From the NCBI GenBank assembly GCA_900468805.1, contig UEIF01000041.1, positions 1-64,000 of the forward strand: a stretch of DNA of 64,000 nt. Reading direction: 5' to 3'. The DNA comes from Hyphomicrobiales bacterium (GTDB lineage Bacteria > Pseudomonadota > Alphaproteobacteria > Rhizobiales > Rhizobiaceae). Positions 8,872-17,779 of this stretch are shown piece by piece (within the stretch, counting starts at the first letter, position 1; each line of letters starts with the position of its first letter). The notes beneath the pieces were generated by a model, which was not told the DNA's origin, made no database searches, and worked only from the letters and a program-made list of their open reading frames with translations. The position numbers were made by a program, and so were the translations under genes.

Positions 8872-9750
8872 TCACGCGCTGCCGGAGCGCAGCAGCCAGT
8901 TGCGGAGTGCCACGAAGGCCGGACGTTTCGCATCCGGCGTCCGGCAGCAGAGGCTATAGCCTGCCGGGCGGCGAATGAAGCCGTAAGGGGCAACCAGAAT
9001 GCCGCGGGCAAGATCGTCTTCGATCGAGGCTTTCGGTGCCAGCGCGATACCGAGACCGGAGCGGGCTGCCCCCAGCGCCAGAAGCAGATCCTCAAACTCG
9101 CGCCGGCGAGAAAAGGCAACCGGCGGCGTGGTACTTTCGGCAAACCACTCCGCCCAGAGCTTCGGCGCACTGCGGCTGACGAGCACGGTCATATCCGCCG
9201 CCATGGCTTGGGGGTTGCCGGCAAGCCTGGCGGCGAGTTCCGGTGTGGCGACTGGGCCAAACTCATCCTCCATGAAACGCGTCTCCGACATCCCAGCAGA
9301 GGAGCGCTGCTCTCCGCCCATGATGACGGCATCGAAATCCGGATGATGGGAAAGCGGCTCAACCACGGGCATGGGTACGATATCGATCTCGATATCGCCA
9401 AGGCTTGCCTGCATGTCAGCCGCCCGCGGCATCAGCCACCAGACAGCGAAAGCCGAGGGCACTCCGAGGCGGATGCGCTTCCTGCCTGTCTCCTCGAATT
9501 CGGCGGCGGCGCGTCTCAAAATGGTAAGGGCAGCACCTGCCGCCTCGGCAAAGGCGCTCGCCTTCTCGGTCGGGACCAGCCTGCGGCCATCACGCACGAA
9601 GAGCTTTCTGCCGAGATGGTCTTCGAGTGTGTCAATCTGCTGGCGCACCGCGCCGCGCACCACACCGAGCTCCTCGGCCGCCTTCAGAATGCTGCCATGG
9701 CGGCAGACGGCTTCGAAGGCGCGGATAGCGTTGAGGGGCGGGAGTCGCAT
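8872..9750 (-). CDS. LysR-family regulator (GcvA-like)
   Basis: LysR protein of about 292 residues. Its N-terminus MRLPPLNAIRAFEAVCRHGSILKAAEELGV followed by QQIDTLEDHLGRKLFVRDGRR is typical of the GcvA/AmpR-like group. The effector domain continues from KRIRLGVPSAFAVWWLMPR. An alternative GTG start lies nine bases upstream; the ATG is preferred for its family-like sequence. The gene reads toward the SAH-hydrolase-like gene 92 bases downstream, so it may be its local regulator, possibly in a bicistronic arrangement. Effector unknown. Confidence 0.83.
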   Translation of the reverse strand: MRLPPLNAIRAFEAVCRHGSILKAAEELGVVRGAVRQQIDTLEDHLGRKLFVRDGRRLVPTEKASAFAEAAGAALTILRRAAAEFEETGRKRIRLGVPSAFAVWWLMPRAADMQASLGDIEIDIVPMPVVEPLSHHPDFDAVIMGGEQRSSAGMSETRFMEDEFGPVATPELAARLAGNPQAMAADMTVLVSRSAPKLWAEWFAESTTPPVAFSRRREFEDLLLALGAARSGLGIALAPKASIEDDLARGILVAPYGFIRRPAGYSLCCRTPDAKRPAFVALRNWLLRSGSA

Positions 9751-9939
9751 AGTTACCACATTCCAAAAAATCGCGGTGGATCACCAGATCTTGGCATTGA
9801 AGAGAATGCAAGGTCGGACCATATTGTACAGCTGTGCAAGACAACGCGTTCGGGACAGGAAATGGCGGAATTTCCGAACCTGCCCCGCTTCGATTTTCCT
9901 ATGTACAATGGATTAAATCGTGTCCGTCGTTTTGCACGT

Positions 9940-10527
9940 ATGGATCGCGCAAGCTTTTCATATGATACTAATATTAAACCGACTCAGATAACGACCGTAA
10001 AGGTGACCCGACAATTGACCCTTCTTGCCCGCCTGGCTTCTGATGTGCAACTCATGTTCCGGCGTCCGCCGCGTCAGCAATATGCTGCGCTCTGCTATCG
10101 GGTGAAAAAGAAGTCGGGCGATCTCGAAGTTTTGCTGATGACCAGCCGTGACACCGGCCGCTGGGTCATCCCCAAGGGCTGGCCGATGAACCGCAAATGC
10201 GCCTATGAAGTTGCGGCGCAGGAAGCCCTGGAAGAGGCTGGCGTGCGCGGCACGGTGGAAACCGAAACGCTCGGCCACTATACCTACCAGAAGGTTTTGC
10301 GCGACGGCATGAAGGTGACCTGCAAGGTTCAGGTATACGTCCTCGAAGTGACCGGTGCGACGAAGAATTTCAAGGAAAAGGGCGAGCGAACCATCGAGTG
10401 GGTTCCCTGTGACGAAGCGGTCAAGCGCGTCCAGGAACCCGAATTGCGCAACCTGTTCCTCGCCTTTAAACGGCGCATGGCCGAAAAGCTCTCCAGCGGC
10501 CTTCCGAAACAAATTCCGGCGGAATAA
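9940..10527 (+). CDS. NUDIX hydrolase
   Basis: Protein of about 195 residues with a NUDIX fold. The region WVIPKGWPMNRK then AYEVAAQEALEEAGV corresponds to the NUDIX box. The metal-binding glutamates of the EALEEAG part are present, but the usual arginine before them is Gln and the early glutamate is Lys, so the box is atypical. Such enzymes cleave nucleoside diphosphates linked to another moiety, and this shape recalls diphosphoinositol-polyphosphate or diadenosine-polyphosphate hydrolases. The start is uncertain: ATGs at 9901 and 9940 and a GTG at 10003 are all in frame and none has a strong ribosome site. The phosphate transporter gene follows 62 bases later on the same strand. Confidence 0.75.
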   Translation: MDRASFSYDTNIKPTQITTVKVTRQLTLLARLASDVQLMFRRPPRQQYAALCYRVKKKSGDLEVLLMTSRDTGRWVIPKGWPMNRKCAYEVAAQEALEEAGVRGTVETETLGHYTYQKVLRDGMKVTCKVQVYVLEVTGATKNFKEKGERTIEWVPCDEAVKRVQEPELRNLFLAFKRRMAEKLSSGLPKQIPAE

Positions 10528-10589
10528 GTCCTGCCATCTTGTGCTGCTATAAAAGGCGGCGCAAAAGCAGGTCTTAGCCAGGAAACAGA

Positions 10590-12086
10590 ATGCCGCAACG
10601 CAACGCCGTCCTCACGAAACGCACGCTCGATAAGGACCTCGACAAATTTACCCATGTCGAGGATGCGGCCAAGCACGTCTCGCGACGGTTGGTGACACCC
10701 GGACTTGGTCTGATCTTTCTCGGCCTCGCCATGCTTTTTGCCGGCGTCTACGTGTTCGACAGGCCGGGCGCTGTGCTGGTAATTGCTGCCGCAGCACTTG
10801 CCGCCTACATGGCCATGAACATCGGCGCCAACGACGTGACGAACAATGTCGGCGCGGCCGTTGGTGCGCGTGCCATCACCATGAAGCAGGCGCTGATCGT
10901 TGCCGCAATCTTCGAGGTGCTGGGTGCGACGATCGCAGGCGGCGAGGTCGTCAGGACGATTTCCTCCAGCATCGTCGATACGGCGCAGGTCCCTCCCGCG
11001 ACACTCGGCTGGATCATGATGGCGGCGCTCACGGCTGCCGCGCTCTGGATCAACCTCGCCACCTGGATGAATGCACCGGTTTCGACGACGCACGCAATCG
11101 TCGGCGCCGTGATCGGGGCAGGCCTCGGTGCTGCAGGACCGGAACCCGTCAACTGGCGGGTGATGCTGGAAATCACGGCAAGCTGGATAACTTCGCCATT
11201 GATCGGCGGGCTAATCGCCGCCGGGCTGCTCTATCTGGTGAAGACCCTCATCGTCTATCGCGAGGACAAGATCGCTGCCGCCCGGCAGTGGGTGCCCGTG
11301 ATGGTCGCCGTCATGGCCAGCGGCTTCATGGCCTATATGGTGCTGCAGCTTGCGCCGCAAGGACGATACTCGTCGCTGACGATCCTTCTGATCGGCATCG
11401 GCATCGGGCTCGTCAGCTGGCTTGCTGTGCGGCCACTCATCCTGCGGCAGGCGGAGAACCTCGAAAACCGCAACAGCTCACTTCGCACGCTGTTCCACTT
11501 TCCGCTGATCGGCTCGGCCGCGCTGCTCTCCTTCGCGCATGGCGCAAACGACGTTTCGAATGCGGTCGGTCCACTCTCGGCAATCGTTCACTCGGCCGGT
11601 ATCGCTGACAACAGCATGATCGGTCATCCACCACTCTGGGTCATGCTGATCGGCGCTTTTGGAATCTCCGTCGGGCTGCTGCTTTTCGGGCCGCGCCTCA
11701 TCCGGCTCGTCGGCGAGGAAATCACCAAGCTCAACCCGATGCGCGCCTATTGCGTGGCGCTGTCGACCGCCTTCACCGTCATCGTCGCCTCCTGGCTCGG
11801 CCTGCCGGTCAGCACCACGCATATTGCCGTCGGCTCCGTCTTCGGCGTCGGCTTCTTCCGCGAATGGTACACGCGCCATTCGAAGCGCCGCATCGAATTC
11901 ATACGCCGCAAGGCTGAAAGCTTCGAGATCGATGAGCCTGAGCCAAATGTCCATGAAGCCCGTCGACGTTATCTCGTCCGCCGTTCGCACTTCATGACGA
12001 TCATCGCAGCCTGGGTCATCACCGTGCCGGTTTCGGCTGCGCTTGCGGCGATGATTTATTGGGTTATGTTCGCGCTCTTCATGTGA
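10590..12086 (+). CDS. pit: Inorganic phosphate transporter, PiT family
   Basis: Cytoplasmic-membrane phosphate (metal-phosphate) symporter of 498 residues. Both PiT signature repeats are visible: MNIGANDVTNNVGAAVGARA in the first half and FAHGANDVSNAVGPLSAI in the second, each followed by a STTHAIVG/STTHIAVG element. About ten hydrophobic segments are present, with a hydrophilic region after residue 430. The N-terminal 45 residues are charged and cytoplasmic. It shares its strand with the upstream NUDIX gene and the downstream rsmE, which starts 15 bases after its stop, so co-transcription is likely. No PhoB box was clear by eye. Confidence 0.9.
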   Translation: MPQRNAVLTKRTLDKDLDKFTHVEDAAKHVSRRLVTPGLGLIFLGLAMLFAGVYVFDRPGAVLVIAAAALAAYMAMNIGANDVTNNVGAAVGARAITMKQALIVAAIFEVLGATIAGGEVVRTISSSIVDTAQVPPATLGWIMMAALTAAALWINLATWMNAPVSTTHAIVGAVIGAGLGAAGPEPVNWRVMLEITASWITSPLIGGLIAAGLLYLVKTLIVYREDKIAAARQWVPVMVAVMASGFMAYMVLQLAPQGRYSSLTILLIGIGIGLVSWLAVRPLILRQAENLENRNSSLRTLFHFPLIGSAALLSFAHGANDVSNAVGPLSAIVHSAGIADNSMIGHPPLWVMLIGAFGISVGLLLFGPRLIRLVGEEITKLNPMRAYCVALSTAFTVIVASWLGLPVSTTHIAVGSVFGVGFFREWYTRHSKRRIEFIRRKAESFEIDEPEPNVHEARRRYLVRRSHFMTIIAAWVITVPVSAALAAMIYWVMFALFM

Positions 12087-12100
12087 GTCAGGGTCTCAGA

Positions 12101-12838
12101 ATGCGCGCCAATTTCCGCATGCAGCGGCTTTTCATCGACGCCCCCTTGTCAAAGGGCGCCGCCGTCGAGGCCAACGCCGATCAGTTCAACTATCTCGCCA
12201 ACGTGCTGCGCATGGAGGAGGGTGCGGAAATCCTCCTCTTCAATGGTCGCAACGGCGAATGGAAGGCGAGCCTTACCTTCCCGACCCGCAAACGCATCCT
12301 GCTGTCAGCCACTGAGCAGACCCGACCGCAGCCTGCGCCCTCCGACCTGCACTATCTCTTCGCGCCGCTGAAAATCGGCCGTATGGACTATCTGGTGCAG
12401 AAGGCGGTGGAAATGGGCGCCGGTCTGCTGCAGCCGGTCATGACACAGCACGTGCAGGGCAAAATCAGCAATCTCGACAAGATCCGGGCGAATGTCATCG
12501 AAGCAGCCGAACAATGCGGCATCCTCGGCATTCCCGAAGTAGCGGAGCCTATCAAACTTTCCGATCTGCTCGATCGCTGGCCCGGAGAGAGGCGCATCAT
12601 CTATTGCGACGAGGGCGATGCCGGACAGAACCCGCTGCCGCTGCTTTCCAGGGTCGCCGAAAAGAAACTCGCGCTGCTGGTTGGTCCCGAAGGCGGCTTC
12701 TCGGAAGAGGAGCGAATGCGCCTGCGCAGCCTGGATTTCGTGACCGCAATTCCACTCGGTCCACGCATCCTGCGCGCCGATACCGCAGCGGTCGCGGCAA
12801 TGGCAATGATACAGGCTGCCATCGGCGACTGGAATTGA
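12101..12838 (+). CDS. rsmE: 16S rRNA (uracil1498-N3)-methyltransferase RsmE
   Basis: SPOUT-class methyltransferase of about 245 residues that adds the N3 methyl to U1498 of 16S rRNA. The N-terminal PUA-like domain (MQRLFIDAPLS to LLSATEQTRP) precedes the knot domain, which has KAVEMGAGLLQPVMTQHVQ, EAAEQCGILGIPEV, the SAM-site motif LLVGPEGGFSEEE, and the C-terminal LGPRILRADTAAVAAM. These are the diagnostic RsmE motifs. The start could also be the ATG at 12119 (MQRLFID). The gene lies 15 bases after pit and 143 bases before gshA on the same strand. Confidence 0.92.
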   Translation: MRANFRMQRLFIDAPLSKGAAVEANADQFNYLANVLRMEEGAEILLFNGRNGEWKASLTFPTRKRILLSATEQTRPQPAPSDLHYLFAPLKIGRMDYLVQKAVEMGAGLLQPVMTQHVQGKISNLDKIRANVIEAAEQCGILGIPEVAEPIKLSDLLDRWPGERRIIYCDEGDAGQNPLPLLSRVAEKKLALLVGPEGGFSEEERMRLRSLDFVTAIPLGPRILRADTAAVAAMAMIQAAIGDWN

Positions 12839-12981
12839 CTTTCGAACGCCGGCTCCCTGGAAAGCCTGCTAATTTTTTGATGACATATTGAAAGAATTTC
12901 ACTTGCAACTTAGCTGGCTTGGGCACTAATCACCCTTCCAATTGCCCCGGCCCCCGGCGCCTTCCGAATACAGGTACTTTC

Positions 12982-14355
12982 ATGGCTCGCGACACTACCG
13001 ACCAGACACCGCTCTCTTCGGTTCAGGAGCTGACCGACTATCTTGCCGCCGGCAACAAGCCGAAGGAACGGTTCCGTATCGGCACCGAACATGAGAAGTT
13101 CGTCTTCTTCCGCAAGGACAACAGTCCGGTTCCCTATTTTGGCGAAGCCAGCATTTCCGCACTTCTGAAAGGCCTGCAGGCCAAGAGTGGCTGGGAGCCG
13201 ATCACGGATGGCGACAACATCATCGGTCTCGGCGAGCAGAACGGCATGGGCGCGATCTCGATCGAGCCCGGCGGCCAGTTCGAGCTCTCGGGCGCACCAC
13301 TCGAGAACATTCATCAGACCTGCAAGGAATCCAACCAGCATCTGGCGCAAGTGCGCGAGATCGCCGAGCCTATGGGCATCGGTTTCCTCGGCATTGGCGG
13401 CAGCCCGACATGGACCTATGCGGAAACCCCGCAAATGCCGAAGTCGCGCTACGAGATCATGACCAGCTACATGCCCGAGGTCGGCACCCGCGGTCTCGAC
13501 ATGATGTACCGCACCTGCACGATCCAGGTGAATCTCGACTTCTCTTCGGAAGACGACATGCGTCGCAAGATGCGCGTCTCGATGAAGCTGCAGTCGCTGG
13601 CGACAGCGCTTTTCGCTTCCTCTCCCTTCACGGAAGGCAAGCCCAACGGCATGCTCTCCTGGCGCGGCGATGTCTGGCGTGACGTGGACAACAGGCGCAG
13701 CGGCCTGCTCGACTTCACCTTCCGCGACGATTTCGGCTTCAAGGATTATGCCGAATGGGCGCTCGATGTTCCCATGTATTTCGTCATGCGCGACGGGCAC
13801 TATCACAAGGCGACCCACGTCACCTTCCGGCAGTTCATGAACGGTGCGCTGAAGGGCGAGATTGCCGACCATGAGCCGACGATGGGCGACTGGACGAACC
13901 ATCTTTCGACCCTCTTTCCCGACGTGCGCCTCAAGCGGTTCCTGGAAATGCGTGGTGCGGACGGGGGCCCGTGGCGCCGCATCTGTGCCCTGCCTGCCTT
14001 CTGGGTCGGCCTGCTCTATGATGACGCCGCTCTTGAGGCCGCCGACGCACTGACCAAGGACTGGCGTTTCGAGGAAGTGAATGTCCTGCGCAATGCTGTG
14101 CCGGAGGAAGGCCTCAAGGCCAGGTTCCGTGGCCATGCGCTGATCGATACGGCGCGCGAGGTCGTGAATATTTCCCGCGCCGGCCTCAAGGCACGCAACA
14201 AGCTGAATGGCGACGGCGTCGACGAGAGCATCTTCTTGGCACCACTCGATGAGGTTCTGGCAAAGAAGGCGACGCTCGCCGAAGATCTGCTGGCGCTCTA
14301 TCACGGCCGCTGGAACGGCTCGGTCGAGCCGGTCTTCCAGGAATATCAATACTAA
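12982..14355 (+). CDS. gshA: Glutamate-cysteine ligase, plant/alphaproteobacterial type
   Basis: First enzyme of glutathione synthesis, joining glutamate and cysteine with ATP. The 457-residue protein shows the family landmarks RFRIGTEHEKFVF near residue 31, GAISIEPGGQFELSGAP near 92, the MPKSRYEIM stretch, the MYRTCTIQVNLDF core and LPAFWVGLLYDD. This class, found in alphaproteobacteria and plant plastids, differs from the enterobacterial enzyme. The ATG at 12982 (MARDTTDQTPL) was chosen; the open frame extends 63 bases upstream but that part is not protein-like. Downstream, after 94 bases, lies the DUF937 gene on the same strand. Confidence 0.92.
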   Translation: MARDTTDQTPLSSVQELTDYLAAGNKPKERFRIGTEHEKFVFFRKDNSPVPYFGEASISALLKGLQAKSGWEPITDGDNIIGLGEQNGMGAISIEPGGQFELSGAPLENIHQTCKESNQHLAQVREIAEPMGIGFLGIGGSPTWTYAETPQMPKSRYEIMTSYMPEVGTRGLDMMYRTCTIQVNLDFSSEDDMRRKMRVSMKLQSLATALFASSPFTEGKPNGMLSWRGDVWRDVDNRRSGLLDFTFRDDFGFKDYAEWALDVPMYFVMRDGHYHKATHVTFRQFMNGALKGEIADHEPTMGDWTNHLSTLFPDVRLKRFLEMRGADGGPWRRICALPAFWVGLLYDDAALEAADALTKDWRFEEVNVLRNAVPEEGLKARFRGHALIDTAREVVNISRAGLKARNKLNGDGVDESIFLAPLDEVLAKKATLAEDLLALYHGRWNGSVEPVFQEYQY

Positions 14356-14449
14356 GAGGCGGCTCTCCCCCTCCAAAAAGCCGTTTGCGCATTCCCATTT
14401 CCGGCTATAGTGGCGTTGACATGCGCCGCTATACAGGAAAGGGACTTTC

Positions 14450-15325
14450 ATGCTGCCACTTTTCGACATGATGATGCAGGCGCAGAACGGGGCGGCGATG
14501 GATGCAATCTCCAAGCAGTTCAACCTCGCCCAGGAACAGGCAACGAAAGCGATGGCCGCGCTGATGCCGGCTTTTTCCACCGGCCTCAAGCGCAGCACCA
14601 GCAACCCCTATGATTTCGTCGGCCTGATGCAGGCAGTGGCCTCGGGAAATTATGCCAAATATTTCGAGGATGTGAGCAAGGCTTTCACGCCTGAGGGCGT
14701 TTCTGACGGTAACAACATCCTCTCCCAGCTTTTCGGTTCGAAGGAGGTCTCGCGCGCCATTGCGGCGCAGGCGGCCCAGATGACGGGCATAGGCCAGGAG
14801 ATCTACAAGCAGATGCTGCCGGTCATGGCCGGTACGCTTATGGGCGGGCTCTTCAAGCAATCGACCGGGCAGATGGCCTCGCCGGTCAATCCCTTCGTCA
14901 ATACCGCCATGGGCGAGACAATCCAGGGATGGCTTGAGAGCACCGGCTTTGCGCCGAAGCCGAAAGCGGCGCCCGAGCCCAGCATTTTCGATAATCCCTT
15001 CACGCAGGCCATGCAGCTGATGTTCAGCGTGCCAAAGCCGGAACCTCAGTCGCAGCCCGCCAACCCGTTCCTCGACAATCCCTTCGCCAAGGCATTCCAG
15101 GAAATGATGGCGGGACTTCAGCAGCCGGCGGCAAAGACCCCGGAACAGCCGAAGGAAGAACCGAAAGCGGTCAATGACAGCTATACCCAGATGCTGAATT
15201 CAATGTTCGACAGCGGTCTCGAGGTGCAGAAAAACTATCAGAAGAGCCTTGAGGCAATCTTCGAGGCCTATCGGCCGAAACCCACGCCTGCTCCCGAAAG
15301 CCCTGCCCCCGCGGCTAAAAAATAA
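14450..15325 (+). CDS. DUF937-domain protein
   Basis: Protein of 291 residues. The first 150 match the DUF937 (YidB-related) pattern: MLPLFDMMMQAQNG, then a segment with SKQFNLAQEQATKAMAALMP and AFSTGLKRSTSNPYDFVGLM, with helix-rich repeats after it. The C-terminal half is rich in Pro, Ala, Lys and Glu, with NPF motifs (DNPFTQAMQLMF, DNPFAKAFQEMM) repeated about 30 residues apart, and looks disordered with short helices. Function is unknown. The ribosome site AGGAAAGGGAC precedes the ATG. A hairpin terminator follows directly after the stop. Confidence 0.8.
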   Translation: MLPLFDMMMQAQNGAAMDAISKQFNLAQEQATKAMAALMPAFSTGLKRSTSNPYDFVGLMQAVASGNYAKYFEDVSKAFTPEGVSDGNNILSQLFGSKEVSRAIAAQAAQMTGIGQEIYKQMLPVMAGTLMGGLFKQSTGQMASPVNPFVNTAMGETIQGWLESTGFAPKPKAAPEPSIFDNPFTQAMQLMFSVPKPEPQSQPANPFLDNPFAKAFQEMMAGLQQPAAKTPEQPKEEPKAVNDSYTQMLNSMFDSGLEVQKNYQKSLEAIFEAYRPKPTPAPESPAPAAKK

Positions 15326-15328
15326 AAA

Positions 15329-15365
15329 AACCCGGAGATGGCTTGGGAAAGCCGATCACCGGGTT
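15329..15365. terminator. Hairpin terminator after the DUF937 gene
   Basis: Arms AACCCGG (15329-15335) and CCGGGTT (15359-15365) enclose an inner stem GGCT/AGCC. An A-run before the left arm gives a T-run on the reverse strand, so it may stop transcription from both the DUF937 gene and the convergent DUF1127 gene. Confidence 0.6.
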
Positions 15366-15411
15366 AAGCAGCAGGGCTATTGGCTATCGCCCTGCGGGGA
15401 AATGCGTGCGC

Positions 15412-15711
15412 TCAGTCCCTGTAGGGGCGCATGACCGCAATATGCCAGCGGCGCTTGGCCGCCTGTGTCAGATGCTCCGACGGATCTTCAAAGAAGGTCG
15501 AGGCGAGGAAAGCGGAGGTGACATCGGCCCGCGTCAGGCCGATATCCCGCAACTGATTGTCATCGAGCTCATGCAGCCCGTTCACCTGCGAGCGATTGCG
15601 CACAATGCGAAGGGCGTTTGCCAGCGGCGCAAGGCCAGCCATGAGACGTTGCAGGAACGTCGGGGCGAGCTTGCCGCAGTCGAGTTCTAGTGTCTGTTCA
15701 TGAGTGCGCAT
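15412..15711 (-). CDS. DUF1127-containing small protein
   Basis: Protein of 99 residues beginning MRTHEQTLELD, with ribosome site AAAGGAGAG just upstream of the ATG. The C-terminal half holds the DUF1127 (YjiS-like) signature LHELDDNQLRDIGLTRADV, a basic short helix-loop-helix found in many small alphaproteobacterial proteins, some linked to RNA binding and to phosphate or carbon metabolism. It diverges from the LysR gene at 15917 with about 200 bases between them. In Brucella and rhizobia a LysR regulator (VtlR/LsrB) is known to control DUF1127 genes, so a functional link is possible here. Confidence 0.8.
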   Translation of the reverse strand: MRTHEQTLELDCGKLAPTFLQRLMAGLAPLANALRIVRNRSQVNGLHELDDNQLRDIGLTRADVTSAFLASTFFEDPSEHLTQAAKRRWHIAVMRPYRD

Positions 15712-15916
15712 CGAACTCTCCTTTCTTCGGGGCGCAGAACAGCCCACCCGCCTGCGAGGTCGTGCAGGAAGGGTCAAGCTGGTCACAGGCGGACAGGCAG
15801 GGTGTCTGTCCTTCACTTTGCTTGATTTGCATCCCGAAGATGCCAAAGACCTATTGATCAGTCCAACGAATGTTTCTAATGATTAACATCAGAGATCTTT
15901 ATGGGTGGATGGGATC

Positions 15917-16876
15917 ATGTCGGCGCCTCTTGATATCGACCAGTTGCAGACCTTCATCGCAATCGTGGACTCCGGCAGTTTCACCAAGGCTGCCGACAAG
16001 GTCTACAAGACGCAGTCTGCCGTCTCCATGCAGATGCGCCGGCTGGAAGAGCGCATCGGCAAGCAACTCTTCATCAAGGATGGTCGCGGCAACCGCCTGA
16101 CGGTGGAAGGCGAAAAACTGCTCAACTATGCCCGGCGCATGATCCGCCTGAACAATGAGGCGATCGCGGCCTTCGACGACAACAGGCTGGAAGGTACGTT
16201 GCGCATCGGCACGCCCGATGATTATGCCGACCGTTATATGCCCGAGATCATCGGCCGCTTCGCCAAGACACATCCGAATGTGGAGCTATACATCGTCTGC
16301 GAGCCATCGGTCGATCTGGCCGAGCGCATGCACAAGGGCGAACTCGATATCGCGCTTGTCACCCATAATCCGCGCGAGCGTATTTCGGATGTGGTGCGGA
16401 CGGAACCGCTTTGCTGGGTGAGTTCGGCCAACCATCCGATCCGCGACGATGCACCGGTGCCGCTTGCCGTCGGCCGGCGTGACTGCCAATGGCGGCAGCT
16501 TGCCTGCTCGGCGCTCGATGCCGTCGGCCGCGAGTATCAGATCCTGTTCACAAGCTGGTCCTGCACCGTGGTTGCCTCCGCCGTGCTCGCCGGCATGGCT
16601 GTTTCGGTCATGCCGGAATCGGCACTCCGCACAGGCATGAAGGTATTGAGCCAGGCAGACGGCTTCCCGGCGCTGCCGCCGGTGCAGATCGGCATCATGA
16701 AACGGCCCGGCGTTTCCCTGTCGCTGATGAATGCCATTACCGCACACATCACCGCCTGCCTCGACAACATCACGCCGACTGTCATCGAAGACAGCCTCGA
16801 CCAAGATCTGAAGACCGGTCACGCCCGTCACTATCCGCGGCTCAAGGCGGCGGCCAGCATGATGCCGAGCTGGTAG
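15917..16876 (+). CDS. LysR-family regulator next to a DUF1127 gene
   Basis: LysR regulator of 319 residues. The DNA-binding part reads MSAPLDIDQLQTFIAIVDSG, SFTKAADKVYKTQSAVSMQM and RRLEERIGKQLFIKDGRGNR. The effector domain begins at GTLRIGTPDDYADRYMPEII. TKAADKVYKTQSAVSMQMRR and GTPDDYADRYMPEI are features I associate with the VtlR/LsrB-type regulators of Rhizobiales, but no comparison was made. The start MSAPLDID was preferred over MDGIM four codons upstream. The gene diverges from the DUF1127 gene and converges with the TetR gene two bases after its stop. Confidence 0.83.
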   Translation: MSAPLDIDQLQTFIAIVDSGSFTKAADKVYKTQSAVSMQMRRLEERIGKQLFIKDGRGNRLTVEGEKLLNYARRMIRLNNEAIAAFDDNRLEGTLRIGTPDDYADRYMPEIIGRFAKTHPNVELYIVCEPSVDLAERMHKGELDIALVTHNPRERISDVVRTEPLCWVSSANHPIRDDAPVPLAVGRRDCQWRQLACSALDAVGREYQILFTSWSCTVVASAVLAGMAVSVMPESALRTGMKVLSQADGFPALPPVQIGIMKRPGVSLSLMNAITAHITACLDNITPTVIEDSLDQDLKTGHARHYPRLKAAASMMPSW

Positions 16877-16878
16877 TC

Positions 16879-17520
16879 TTAAGCTGCCGAGGCGGACGTC
16901 GGAGCAAAAAGGGAGGCGCGGATCACGCGCTTCCATTCGTCGAGAATGCGTTCGCCGAAACCATCTTCACTCAGCACCGCAAGGCGGATTGCAGCGCCGA
17001 TCAAGTGGCTGAAAAGGTAAGTGCGCGCTTTCATTTGCTCATCGCAGAGTTCCGGCGAGAGACGGCGGACGGCATCCTGAAAGATCTCGGCAACCTGACC
17101 GCTATGCTCGATGTTCAGGCGTAGCAGATCCTGATCGGTCTCGGTGCCCATCCAGACCCCCAGATAGGCCGCATCGTTGCGGTATTCGGCATAATACCAG
17201 TCGATTATCGTGGAGATGAGGTCGAGCGCTTCGTCGAGGGACCGAACATCCGCAAACATCTCGGCCGTCTTCTGCTGGATCGCCTGCGCATGGCGGTCGA
17301 ACAGCGCTTTGACGATCGCCGCCTTTTCCGGGAAATATTGATAGACCGAACCGATCGGAACCTTCGCGGCGGCGGCAAGCTCGGTCATCCGCATGGCGCT
17401 GACGCCCTTTTCCGCAATGATGGTGGCGGCTGCGTTGAGAATGAGATCCAGCCGCTGGATGCTGCGCTCCTGTTTCGGCTTCCTACGAAGAGCAATGCGA
17501 TCCGAAATGTCCGCGCCCAT
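16879..17520 (-). CDS. TetR-family transcriptional repressor
   Basis: TetR/AcrR protein of 213 residues. The HTH lies at about residues 24-65 (LILNAAATIIAEKGVSAMRM, then ELAAAAKVPIGSVYQYFPEKAAIVKALFDRH), the standard DNA-binding domain. The remaining helical part binds an unknown ligand. The gene converges on the LysR gene at 15917, and no divergent target is present upstream except the region before the dienelactone hydrolase terminator. It may act on its own promoter and on distant genes. Confidence 0.86.
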   Translation of the reverse strand: MGADISDRIALRRKPKQERSIQRLDLILNAAATIIAEKGVSAMRMTELAAAAKVPIGSVYQYFPEKAAIVKALFDRHAQAIQQKTAEMFADVRSLDEALDLISTIIDWYYAEYRNDAAYLGVWMGTETDQDLLRLNIEHSGQVAEIFQDAVRRLSPELCDEQMKARTYLFSHLIGAAIRLAVLSEDGFGERILDEWKRVIRASLFAPTSASAA

Positions 17521-17655
17521 GTGGTTCCCATCTGTCTCGTTATTGAGCGGCGGAAGTGATGTGTCATACCGGCGCGTCGGGCCGATATGACATGCAGGTA
17601 TTCATCCGTCGTAAATGGAAATGGTCGGATTTTAAGCAATGGCAAGAGCCTATGT

Positions 17656-17680
17656 AAAACGGGGCCTTATGCCCCGTTTT
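17656..17680. terminator. Perfect bidirectional hairpin terminator
   Basis: AAAACGGGGC (17656-17665) and GCCCCGTTTT (17671-17680) form a perfect 10-bp stem with a 5-base loop and T-runs on both strands. It lies between the dienelactone hydrolase and TetR genes, both read leftward, and separates their transcription. Confidence 0.8.
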
Positions 17681-17779
17681 GGCCTGTGCAAAAAGGCCTG
17701 TTAACGCTCTGTTCAGCAAGGCGGGTTGGCCGCTTGTCGCTCTCCTTCGTCGCGTTGCAGTAGCATGCCGAAACCCAGA

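Noticed and set aside
12910..14604. Reverse open frame of 564 codons opposite gshA
   Set aside because: Antisense shadow of a clearly recognisable gshA; composition is unlike a real protein.
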